DNA of 64,000 nt from Palleniella muris. GTDB taxonomy: Bacteria > Bacteroidota > Bacteroidia > Bacteroidales > Bacteroidaceae. A program made the position numbers and the translations under genes. The DNA is taken from the NCBI RefSeq assembly GCF_004792655.1, contig NZ_SRZC01000003.1:124001-188000 (forward strand), written 5' to 3'. The notes beneath the pieces are model-generated. The model saw only the letters and a program-made list of their open reading frames with translations, did not search any database and was not told where the DNA came from. Position 1 is the stretch's first letter. Each line of letters begins with the position of its first letter. This document shows positions 55,542 to 63,002 of the stretch, piece after piece.

Positions 55542-55629
55542 AAAAGGTAACACTTTACCACATAAAAGGTTACTTTTTACCATACAAAAGATTACGGTTG
55601 ACAATGCAAAAGGTTACCTTTCGCAACAC
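55542..55629. repeat. 22-bp palindrome array D (4 units)
   Basis: Units begin at 55542, 55564, 55586 and 55608, exactly 22 bp apart: AAAAGGTAACACTTT, AAAAGGTTACTTTTT, AAAAGATTACGGTTG and AAAAGGTTACCTTT. The fourth contains a perfect 13-bp palindrome AAAGGT-T-ACCTTT. A decayed unit may precede at 55520. It lies between the nitroreductase stop and the maf start, both on the plus strand. Confidence 0.87.
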
Positions 55630-55731
55630 CATCTCTCACACTGCATTTCAAGACGCCTGTCGTAGTATACAAAAGAAACATACACAACAGCCATAAAACA
55701 ACATACAGAAACCATATTCTTAAACACACAA

Positions 55732-56304
55732 ATGATTATCCTTGCAAGTAATTCCCCAAGACGAAAAGAGCTTCTTGGCGGACTGGACATGGAGTTCAGG
55801 ACATGGGTCATCCTGGGTATCGACGAGTCTTACCCTAGTACAATGAAAGCGGAAGTTGTCCCGGAATACATAGCACAAAAGAAGACTATTCCCTATTTCA
55901 ATGATGAAAATATCGGCGAATTCACCGATGAGGACATTATACTCACAGCCGATACTGTCGTCATCCTTAACGGCGAAGTGCTGGGAAAACCGAAAGACGA
56001 GAAGGATGCGTGCCTTATGTTGCGCAAACTCAGTGGCAGAACCCACCATGTCATCACCGGAGTCTGCCTCCGCACAAAAGCGAAAATGCGCCATTTCAGC
56101 GTGAAAACCGATGTCACTTTTGCCAACCTTACAGACGAGCAAATCGAATATTACGTATCAAACTACCACCCTCTTGACAAAGCCGGTTCTTATGGCGTTC
56201 AAGAATGGATAGGCTATATTGGCGTGACAAAGCTCGAAGGCTCATATTTCAATGTTATGGGACTGCCTGTACAAAGAATTTACGAAGAATTGAAGATTTT
56301 TTAG
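55732..56304 (+). CDS. maf: Maf-family nucleotide pyrophosphatase
   Basis: A 190-residue protein hydrolysing non-canonical or specific nucleoside triphosphates (dTTP/UTP pyrophosphatase group), linked to septum inhibition. It begins IILASNSPRRKELLGGLDMEF, and has LTADTVVILNGEVLGKPKD, HHVITGVCL and DKAGSYGVQEWIG, all hallmarks of Maf. Confidence 0.95.
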   Translation: MIILASNSPRRKELLGGLDMEFRTWVILGIDESYPSTMKAEVVPEYIAQKKTIPYFNDENIGEFTDEDIILTADTVVILNGEVLGKPKDEKDACLMLRKLSGRTHHVITGVCLRTKAKMRHFSVKTDVTFANLTDEQIEYYVSNYHPLDKAGSYGVQEWIGYIGVTKLEGSYFNVMGLPVQRIYEELKIF

Positions 56305-56367
56305 CATGTTTTCATCTTTTCATTGTGAAAATCTGTTATTTTTCTTTCATTATTCAAAAAAATAATA

Positions 56368-56375
56368 TAACTTTG
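56368..56375 (+). promoter_or_regulatory. -7 promoter element of the rseC-rnf operon
   Basis: TAACTTTG at 56368-56375, with TTTC (one base from TTTG) at 56345-56348, a 19-bp spacer. The leader to the rseC start codon is about 75 nt. Confidence 0.75.
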
Positions 56376-56455
56376 CAAGCAACATTATTGCCTTAAATCA
56401 TACATGTGCATATTTTAATACATATACGCTTGTATGCGACACGCAAGAGAACACA

Positions 56456-56905
56456 ATGAACGAACAAATAAAACATGATGGCGTAATCATTTCCATTGAA
56501 GGCGAGCACCTACAGGTGCGCATCGCCCAGACGGCTGCATGCCTGCATTGCAAGATTACACGTCACTGCAATTCCGCAGACAGCAAAGAGAAAATCATCG
56601 ATGTCTGGACACGCAAATCCGGCAAATATCATGTCGGTCAGAATGTCTGTGTCGTAATGGGAGGAAAAATGGGTCTGACAGCGGTACTTATAGCATTTGT
56701 CATACCGGTTGTGCTGGCTGTCGCTGCAATTCTCTCTATCCTTAACATGACAGAGCCTGACGGACTATGCCCTGTTGCAGAGCCATACAACCAAGGTTAT
56801 GCCGCTATTGGCGGAATGGCTGTATTCGGAATATACTACATTGTGCTTTATTTCTGCAAGAACCTGATACAGTTGAAATTCCGGTTCACTATTGAAGAAA
56901 AGTGA
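56456..56905 (+). CDS. rseC: RseC/SoxR-reducing system protein
   Basis: A 149-residue membrane protein of the RseC/MucC family. An N-terminal cytoplasmic part with four Cys (AACLHCKITRHC plus others) is followed by two membrane segments (VLIAFVIPVVLAVAAILSILN and AIGGMAVFGIYYIVLYF). In other bacteria RseC acts with Rsx/Rnf to reduce SoxR. Here it directly precedes rnfB, as is common in the Bacteroidales. Confidence 0.9.
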   Translation: MNEQIKHDGVIISIEGEHLQVRIAQTAACLHCKITRHCNSADSKEKIIDVWTRKSGKYHVGQNVCVVMGGKMGLTAVLIAFVIPVVLAVAAILSILNMTEPDGLCPVAEPYNQGYAAIGGMAVFGIYYIVLYFCKNLIQLKFRFTIEEK

Positions 56906-56943
56906 AAACTACACATAAATAACTAACAAAATAAACAAACATT

Positions 56944-57423
56944 ATGAATGAGATTATCGTTCCAGTACTCGTCTTGGGTGTCATAGCGCTCATCGCTTCG
57001 GTGTTGCTCTATGTTCTCTCCAAGAAGTTTGCTGTTGAGGAGGATGCCCGATTGCCACTCATCATCGAGGCTCTCCCTGGCGCCAACTGCGGTGGCTGCG
57101 GCTTCCCCGGTTGTGCCGGTCTGGCAAATGCTCTCATCAAAGGGTCTAATGCAGGCTCAATAGACGGGCTTTCATGTCCGGTCGGAGGTGAGGACACTAT
57201 GTCAAAGATTGTTGATTTGCTCGGTGCGGCTGCAGCTAATCCTGCACCTGCTGAAAAGCCTGCTGCAAAAGCGGAAAGCGGAGCAAAGAAGTCCTTCAAA
57301 CCTGCTCCTGTGGAAAAGGCATTCGTTCCTACTGCCGTTCCTACCGTGAAGCCTTGCGACAAGCCTGTGAATATGCCGGCAGGATGCAAGCCTGCAGACG
57401 TGAAATCACTCAAAACCATTTAA
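56944..57423 (+). CDS. rnfB: RnfB, shortened (no ferredoxin domain)
   Basis: A 159-residue subunit of the Rnf ferredoxin:NAD oxidoreductase. The N-terminal membrane helix and the cluster-binding domain (ANCGGCGFPGCAGLANAL, then LSCPVGG) match RnfB. The two-cluster ferredoxin domain normally following it, which would bring the protein to roughly 280 or more residues, is absent. Instead there is an Ala/Pro/Lys linker and a tail with PTVKP, KPVNMPAGCKPAD and KSLK, which reappears at the end of RnfC. No frameshift remnant of a ferredoxin domain is seen in the 18 bp before rnfC. Confidence 0.88.
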   Translation: MNEIIVPVLVLGVIALIASVLLYVLSKKFAVEEDARLPLIIEALPGANCGGCGFPGCAGLANALIKGSNAGSIDGLSCPVGGEDTMSKIVDLLGAAAANPAPAEKPAAKAESGAKKSFKPAPVEKAFVPTAVPTVKPCDKPVNMPAGCKPADVKSLKTI

Positions 57424-57441
57424 TTCAAGGAGGTATAGCAA

Positions 57442-58983
57442 ATGAAAGTACGTACTTTTAGACTTGGTGGCGTCCATCCGGAAGAGAACAAACTGAGCAA
57501 TGACGCCGTTACAAAACCTGCTCCACTTCCTAAGCAGGCTGTATTGCTGATGACACAGCATATCGGAGCTCCTGCAAAACCTGTTGTCAAAGAAGGTGAC
57601 AAGGTCAAGGTGGGAACATTGATTGCTGAAGCCGGTGGCTTCGTCAGTGCTCCTGTCCACAGCTCTGTTTCCGGTACTGTGATAAAGGTCGGTGAGGCTG
57701 TTGATGCCGTAGGTGCAAACAGACCTGCCGTATATATAAAGGTGGAAGGTGACGAATGGGAGCCAACAATTGACCGTTCAGACAAGCTTGAGACACTGGA
57801 AGCGCATCCGGAACTCACACCAGAGGAAATTGTCAACCGCATCAAGAATGCAGGTATCGTGGGTATGGGTGGTGCTTGTTTCCCTACATTCATCAAACTT
57901 TGCCCTCCACCTACTGCAACAGCAGAGTGCATAATAATCAATGGTGTGGAGTGCGAACCTTATATCACTTCTGACTACCGCCTTATGCTTGAGAAAGCGG
58001 ACGAACTCATTGAGGGCGTGAAAATCCTCATGAAGGGTGCGAAAGTGAATCAAGGCTATATCGGCATTGAGGAGAACAAGCCTGCTGCAATAAAACTCAT
58101 AGCAGAGAAGATTGCGGAGAAGAACATCACAAACATAGAGGTTGTCCCTCTTGCTAAGAAATATCCACAGGGTGGCGAGAAACAGCTTGTCGATGCTGTC
58201 ATACGCCGTCAGGTTCCGGCACCTCCGGCAATACCTGTCAATGTGGGTGCAATCGTACAGAACGCTGCGACAGCCTACGCTGTGTATGAGGCAGTCATGA
58301 AGAATAAGCCTCTCTTTGAGCGTTACACAACTGTTACCGGCAAGCAGATAAAGACTCCTTCCAACTACTTGGTGCGTATGGGCACATCGTTCCAGGAGCT
58401 TATAGACCTGTGTGGCGGCATGCCGGCAGGCGACAACAAGGTTCTTGCGGGTGGTCCCATGATGGGACGTGCCGTCAATACGCTTGACGTTACAGTAGGA
58501 AAAGGTCAGAACTGTATCACTGTCCTCACTGATGCTGACGCTAAGCGCAAGGAGATAGACCCTTGTATCCGCTGCGCAAAATGTGTAGGCGCTTGTCCTA
58601 TGGGTCTTGAGCCTTACCTCCTTGCAACTTGTTCTTCAAAGAAGATGTGGGATAAGGTTGAAGCAGAGATGATTACATCTTGTATCGAATGTGGCTCTTG
58701 CCAGTTCACATGTCCTTCGCATCGTCCTCTCCTGGACAACATACGAGTCGGAAAGTCTACAGTAATGGGCATCATACGCTCACGCAACGCAGCACCGGCT
58801 CCTGCGCCGGCAAAGAGTGGCAGTGCACCAGCACCGGCAGGAAAGGGAACAGCAAAGCCTATGTCTACTGCTGACAAACCATTCGTTCCTACTTCAATAC
58901 CGACAGTAAAACCGGCAAACAAGCCTGTAAACTTACCGGCAGGATGCAAGCCGGCTGATATGAAATCACTCAAATCAATTTAA
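57442..58983 (+). CDS. rnfC: Electron transport complex subunit RnfC
   Basis: A 513-residue peripheral subunit that binds NAD and FMN (Nqo1-like). Segments include MTQHIGAPAKPVVKEGDKVKVG, GIVGMGGACFPTFIKL and INGVECEPYITSDY; two ferredoxin-type cluster motifs are CIRCAKCVGACPMGLEP and CIECGSCQFTCPSHRPLL. After these, an Ala/Pro linker leads to a tail (PTVKP, KPVNLPAGCKPAD, KSLK) nearly identical to the tail of RnfB. A strong Shine-Dalgarno AAGGAGGT lies at 57427-57434, 7 bp before the start. Confidence 0.95.
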   Translation: MKVRTFRLGGVHPEENKLSNDAVTKPAPLPKQAVLLMTQHIGAPAKPVVKEGDKVKVGTLIAEAGGFVSAPVHSSVSGTVIKVGEAVDAVGANRPAVYIKVEGDEWEPTIDRSDKLETLEAHPELTPEEIVNRIKNAGIVGMGGACFPTFIKLCPPPTATAECIIINGVECEPYITSDYRLMLEKADELIEGVKILMKGAKVNQGYIGIEENKPAAIKLIAEKIAEKNITNIEVVPLAKKYPQGGEKQLVDAVIRRQVPAPPAIPVNVGAIVQNAATAYAVYEAVMKNKPLFERYTTVTGKQIKTPSNYLVRMGTSFQELIDLCGGMPAGDNKVLAGGPMMGRAVNTLDVTVGKGQNCITVLTDADAKRKEIDPCIRCAKCVGACPMGLEPYLLATCSSKKMWDKVEAEMITSCIECGSCQFTCPSHRPLLDNIRVGKSTVMGIIRSRNAAPAPAPAKSGSAPAPAGKGTAKPMSTADKPFVPTSIPTVKPANKPVNLPAGCKPADMKSLKSI

Positions 58984-59009
58984 ATCCCTTATAAAATTGA
59001 ATAATAAAA

Positions 59010-60008
59010 ATGGGAAATCTTATAGTTTCATTTTCTCCGCATGCACACGGAACTGACAGTGTGAGCAAGAATATGTACGGTGTAATCATCGCACTTGTTC
59101 CTGCCCTTCTCGTCAGCTTCTACTATTTTGGGCTTGGTTCCGCCATTGTGTGTGCCACAAGCGTCATTGCCTGTGTGTTCTTCGAATGGGCAATAAGCAA
59201 ATTCATTTTGAAGCAGGAGCGTATGACAGTATGCGACGGTTCTGCCGCTCTCACCGGACTTCTATTGGGTATGAACCTTCCGAGCAACCTCCCTATATGG
59301 ATGATTGTCGTTGGTGCTCTCATCGCTATCGGAGTGGGCAAGATGACATTCGGCGGTCTTGGGCAGAATCCTTTCAACCCTGCACTTGTGGGACGTTGCT
59401 TCCTGCTTGTCAGCTTCCCTACTGCCATGACATCATGGCCTCTTCAGGGACAGATGACAAGCTACCTTGACGCAGAGACTGGTGCAACCCCTCTCGCACT
59501 CATGAAGCAGGCGATAAAGGGTGATACTTCGGCATTGGAGCAGCTTCCTTCTGCAACAGACATGTTCCTTGGTAATGCAACAGCCGGCGCAGGAACAATC
59601 GGTGAGATTTGTGCATTGGCACTCCTCCTCGGACTCGTCTATCTCCTTTGGAAGAAAATCATCACTTGGCACATTCCTGTATCAATCATTGGCACAGTAT
59701 TCGTACTTGCCGGTCTTCTTTGGCTTTGCGACTGTAATACTTATGCTAATCCGTTCCAAGTGCTTTTTGCCGGTGGTCTTATGCTGGGTGCCATATTCAT
59801 GGCGACAGACTATGTCACATCTCCAATGTGTGCGAAAGGCCAGATTATCTATGGTGTGTCAATCGGTGCACTGACTGTTATCATACGTAACTGGGGTGCT
59901 TATCCGGAAGGAATGTCTTTCGCAATCCTTATAATGAACGCATTCACACCACTCATTAACATGTACACCAAACCAAAGCGTTTTGGAGAGGTTCCGGCTA
60001 ACAAATAA
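59010..60008 (+). CDS. rnfD: Electron transport complex subunit RnfD
   Basis: A 332-residue integral membrane subunit carrying covalent FMN. Many hydrophobic helices are present; the FMN-attachment region is around AETGATPLALMKQA (Thr in GATPL). NPFNPALVGRCFLLVSFPTAMTSWP and FMATDYVTSPMC are conserved. It forms part of the Na+- or H+-translocating core with RnfA, RnfE and RnfG. Confidence 0.94.
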   Translation: MGNLIVSFSPHAHGTDSVSKNMYGVIIALVPALLVSFYYFGLGSAIVCATSVIACVFFEWAISKFILKQERMTVCDGSAALTGLLLGMNLPSNLPIWMIVVGALIAIGVGKMTFGGLGQNPFNPALVGRCFLLVSFPTAMTSWPLQGQMTSYLDAETGATPLALMKQAIKGDTSALEQLPSATDMFLGNATAGAGTIGEICALALLLGLVYLLWKKIITWHIPVSIIGTVFVLAGLLWLCDCNTYANPFQVLFAGGLMLGAIFMATDYVTSPMCAKGQIIYGVSIGALTVIIRNWGAYPEGMSFAILIMNAFTPLINMYTKPKRFGEVPANK

Positions 60009-60023
60009 ACAGGAGGCAAAGAT

Positions 60024-60593
60024 ATGGAAAAACTCAAATCAAATCTTCAGAATATGGTGATTGTCCTCGTAGCTGTGGCAGTCATCTGTGGCGGTCTCCT
60101 CGCATTTGTCAATCAGACGACAAAGCCTGCCATTGACAAGCAGGCTGAGAAAACTCTTGCTGACGGCATAAAGGCTGTCCTTGCTGCTGACCAGGTTACT
60201 GTACAGGATACAAAAGAGGTCACACGCAACATTGACGGCAAAGACCAGGTTTTTGTTATCTACACTACTGACAAAGGAACTGCTGTGCAGTCTACTGACC
60301 CTAATGGTTTCGGTGGCAATCTTAAGGTTCTTGTTGGCTTTGATGAGAATGGTGTAATCCTTGGCTACACTGTCCTTGAACATGCTGAAACTCCGGGACT
60401 TGGCGCAAAAGCTTCAGACTGGTTCCAGAAAGAGCAGCCTGGATGCATTGTTGGCATGAATCCGGCAGAGAGCAACCTTACAGTATCAAAGGATGGCGGT
60501 GAGATTGACGCTATAACAGCTTCAACAATCACATCACGTTCTTTCCTTCGCGCTGTACAGCAGGCATTCAACACATTTAAGGAAAACAAATAA
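60024..60593 (+). CDS. rnfG: Electron transport complex subunit RnfG
   Basis: A 189-residue subunit with one N-terminal membrane helix (MVIVLVAVAVICGGLLAFVNQ) and a periplasmic FMN-binding domain. The FMN is expected to be linked to a Thr in the sequence DAITASTITSR. EHAETPGLGAKASDW is the usual neighbouring motif. A Shine-Dalgarno AGGAGG lies at 60011-60016, 7 bp before the start. Confidence 0.94.
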   Translation: MEKLKSNLQNMVIVLVAVAVICGGLLAFVNQTTKPAIDKQAEKTLADGIKAVLAADQVTVQDTKEVTRNIDGKDQVFVIYTTDKGTAVQSTDPNGFGGNLKVLVGFDENGVILGYTVLEHAETPGLGAKASDWFQKEQPGCIVGMNPAESNLTVSKDGGEIDAITASTITSRSFLRAVQQAFNTFKENK

Positions 60594-60607
60594 AGGAGGA
60601 ACACATT

Positions 60608-61192
60608 ATGTCAAAAATTGGAATTATCATTAATGGCATCGTAAAGGAGAATCCTACCTTTGTGCTGATGCTTGGTATGTGTCCTACCTTGGCCACTACC
60701 ACAAGTGCCATAAACGGTATGATGATGGGACTTGCAACAATGGTTGTGCTTATATGCTCGAACATTGTAATCTCACTCATCAAGAAACTCACTCCGGATA
60801 TGGTGCATATCCCTGTGTACATTGTCGTAATCGCCACACTCGTGACCATTGTGCAGTTATGTCTTCAGGCTTATGCTCCAGAGATAAACAAGTCCCTCGG
60901 ACTCTTTATCCCACTTATCGTGGTGAACTGTATCATTCTTGGTCGCGCAGAATCTTTCGCATGTAAGAACAACGCTCTTGACTCGGCACTTGACGGTATA
61001 GGCATCGGACTTGGTTTTACAATCGGTCTTACAATACTCGGTATCTGCCGTGAACTTCTTGGCAACGGTACAGTGTTTGGGGTTGAACTCATTCCTTCCG
61101 AGTACTCTATTCTGATTTTCGTCCTGCCTCCAGGAGCATTCCTCACACTGGGCTATATCATTGCAGTCATTAACAAATTCAAGAAGGCTTAA
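60608..61192 (+). CDS. rnfE: Electron transport complex subunit RnfE
   Basis: A 194-residue membrane protein with six hydrophobic segments, paralogous to RnfA. NPTFVLMLGMCPTLATTTSAINGMMMG and IPLIVVNCIILGRAESFACKNN are the family landmarks; the Cys residues in both segments would hold the intramembrane iron-sulfur site. AAGGAGG at 60593-60599 precedes the start. Confidence 0.94.
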   Translation: MSKIGIIINGIVKENPTFVLMLGMCPTLATTTSAINGMMMGLATMVVLICSNIVISLIKKLTPDMVHIPVYIVVIATLVTIVQLCLQAYAPEINKSLGLFIPLIVVNCIILGRAESFACKNNALDSALDGIGIGLGFTIGLTILGICRELLGNGTVFGVELIPSEYSILIFVLPPGAFLTLGYIIAVINKFKKA

Positions 61193-61194
61193 CT

Positions 61195-61797
61195 ATGGAA
61201 TATATATTGGTATTTATCGCAGCGATATTCGTTAACAATATCGTCCTGTCACAGTTTCTCGGCATCTGCCCATTCCTTGGTGTCAGCCAAAAAGTCAGCA
61301 CAGCATTGGGCATGTCCGGAGCGGTTGCCGCAGTCATGTTCGTTGCTACTTTGGTGACATGGTGTCTTCAGATGTTTGTACTCAATCCATTCGGACTTGG
61401 TTATCTCCAGACACTTTCATTCATCCTTGTAATCGCCGCTCTTGTACAGATGGTGGACATTGTTCTTAAGAAAGTCTCTCCTCCACTCTATCAGGCTCTC
61501 GGCGTGTTCCTTCCTCTGATTACAACAAACTGTGCCGTACTCGGTGTGGCAATCTCTGTAATCCAGAAGGACTACTCACTCCTCATGTCTATAGACTATG
61601 CTATCGCATCAGCATTAGGCTTCGGTCTTGCCCTGATTCTCTTTGCAGGACTTCGTGAGCAGCAGGAGTTTGCAAATATACCGAAGGGAGTGAAAGGAGT
61701 TTCCATAACTCTTATTACAGCATCTTTGCTTGCCCTCTCTTTTATGGGCTTCTCCGGTGTAGATGGTGGTCTGAAAGTTCTTTTCGGACTCAACTAA
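61195..61797 (+). CDS. rnfA: Electron transport complex subunit RnfA
   Basis: A 200-residue six-helix membrane protein, paralogous to RnfE. NNIVLSQFLGICPFLGVSQKVSTALGM and LPLITTNCAVLGVAI are diagnostic and include the cluster-binding Cys pairs. Only 2 bp separate it from rnfE. It is the last gene of the operon; a terminator hairpin follows at 61806. Confidence 0.95.
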   Translation: MEYILVFIAAIFVNNIVLSQFLGICPFLGVSQKVSTALGMSGAVAAVMFVATLVTWCLQMFVLNPFGLGYLQTLSFILVIAALVQMVDIVLKKVSPPLYQALGVFLPLITTNCAVLGVAISVIQKDYSLLMSIDYAIASALGFGLALILFAGLREQQEFANIPKGVKGVSITLITASLLALSFMGFSGVDGGLKVLFGLN

Positions 61798-61805
61798 AGA
61801 TAATA

Positions 61806-61844
61806 AAAATAGGCTTGACGGGCTTGTCCCTGAGAGCCTATTTT
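61806..61844 (+). terminator. Terminator of the rnf operon
   Basis: AAAATAGGCT (61806-61815) pairs with AGCCTATTTT (61835-61844) across a loop that itself contains GGG/CCC; TTTTGTGTTTGTGTT follows. Position is 9 bp after rnfA. Confidence 0.85.
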
Positions 61845-61966
61845 GTGTTTGTGTTGTTGGCAGGTTTCGTCGTGAGACGGAACCTGTTCCTTGTTTATAT
61901 ATGTTACATATTATAGGCGAATTTATAAGCGGATTAAACTTTTTGAAAAATATTTTATTGATTTGT

Positions 61967-61998
61967 TTTGCAAATTTGAAAGAAAATTAATAACTTTG
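61967..61998 (+). promoter_or_regulatory. Promoter of the unclassified RNA region
   Basis: TTTG at 61967-61970 and TAACTTTG at 61991-61998 with a 20-bp spacer, so transcription should begin near 62004. No start codon of a plausible protein follows for over 400 bp. The stretch 61850-61966 before it is AT-rich with nothing recognisable. Confidence 0.82.
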
Positions 61999-62003
61999 TC
62001 TGC

Positions 62004-62372
62004 AAATCCGGTTAGCCCTCATGGGCTTGTGGGTTAAACATATTGGTAAATGTTGCGTGAAGCAAAGGGATTGAACGTGGGTTGTAGCCATGAATGCCAA
62101 TGCGAAGCGCACATAAAAAAGACGTTTACGAACGTTATCTTTTGGTCTCAAATTCTCGCAAAGTTTGATACACCCAAAAGAGATACGGCAACATGAACGT
62201 CCGCGTGGGAGGTATTATACCCATACCTCTCTTTGTCTTTTGATAAGGAATTTGTATGTATTATAATATGTCATGACGTGGGCTAACTGTGTTGTCTATC
62301 CTTTGGGGAGGCAATGCGAGAAGCCTGAGACTGGGATAGGCAGAGAGTACAAATTCCCACGTCTTTTTTGTA
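62004..62372 (+). ncRNA. Unclassified structured RNA candidate
   Basis: A strong promoter is followed by about 370 bp without a credible protein, rich in pairing. Seen by eye: ATGTTGC 62050-62056 with GCAACAT 62188-62194; TCTTTTGG 62138-62145 with CCAAAAGA 62174-62181; GAGGTAT 62209-62215 with ATACCTC 62223-62229, followed by a T-rich stretch; GTTAGCCC 62011-62018 with GGGCTAAC 62280-62287 over 260 nt; and GACGTGGG 62275-62282 with CCCACGTC 62356-62363 followed by TTTTTT. The last two share bases, so they exclude each other. It might be one RNA, two RNAs, or a long regulated leader of the lipoprotein gene. It does not match tmRNA, RNase P RNA or SRP RNA by their conserved motifs. Confidence 0.6.
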
Positions 62373-62444
62373 CCTATAAATCAACAATCGTTAATGTTTT
62401 TAGGGCTAAATTCGGGAGTTTGATAGGCACTTTATCAATTAGTC

Positions 62445-63002
62445 ATGAGAAAATTTATTAATTTACTCATCATTGCTTCAACATCTTGTGCGGTAACTGG
62501 ATGTTTTGGCACAAAAACGAGTACGAAAGATTTATACGAGCCGTGGCTAAAGCCAGATTCATCTGTCTACAGACACTTTGGGGAAAGACTAAGTTCTATT
62601 CTATTTTCTCTTGACAGCGTAAAATGCTATCATTTAGCTTATAGAGATACAGTCGACAAGGAAAAGGATATTAATGATAATTTCATTCGTGATAGGTTTC
62701 TTTGTAGATTAAGCAAAGAACAGACAGTAGTGTTACAGTATGTTCTTATGAATAATTATAGAAGTTATTCGCATGATTCCATAAGAGTCCAAGCACCTTA
62801 TTTGCCAAGTGTTGAATTCCTGTTTATTAAGCAAGGTAGCCTTAAGGCAAGTGTTATTATATCAACATCAGATATGACTTGGACCGTGGTATCTGGCAAT
62901 AAGACTTTATTCAACTATGACTATGTAGATACCAAAGTTGTTAGTCGATATTGCAATGAACTTATTAATAAGTACTACTGCAAAAAAATAATTAAAAGAT
63001 GA
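62445..63002 (+). CDS. Hypothetical lipoprotein
   Basis: A 185-residue protein with a lipoprotein signal peptide (INLLIIASTSCAVTGC, Cys at residue 21). The remainder is soluble with no motif I recognise (for example HFGERLSSILFSLDSVKCYHLAYRDT and FLFIKQGSLKASVIISTSDMTW). It lies in front of the caspase-like gene, overlapping its start codon region by 4 bp, so the two are probably translated together. Function unknown. Confidence 0.75.
   Translation: MRKFINLLIIASTSCAVTGCFGTKTSTKDLYEPWLKPDSSVYRHFGERLSSILFSLDSVKCYHLAYRDTVDKEKDINDNFIRDRFLCRLSKEQTVVLQYVLMNNYRSYSHDSIRVQAPYLPSVEFLFIKQGSLKASVIISTSDMTWTVVSGNKTLFNYDYVDTKVVSRYCNELINKYYCKKIIKR

Noticed and set aside
62004..62372. tmRNA, RNase P RNA, SRP RNA, or TPP/cobalamin riboswitch
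   Set aside because: The conserved cores (tRNA-like ends, GAGGAAAGTCC, GGAAGCAG loop, CTGAGA with the second TPP motif, B12 box) are not found. 6S RNA cannot be excluded by eye for the 62275-62363 hairpin but is not supported.
62273..62461. 62-residue ORF in the RNA region
   Set aside because: It spans the terminal hairpin and the U tract and overlaps the lipoprotein start; no recognisable protein features.
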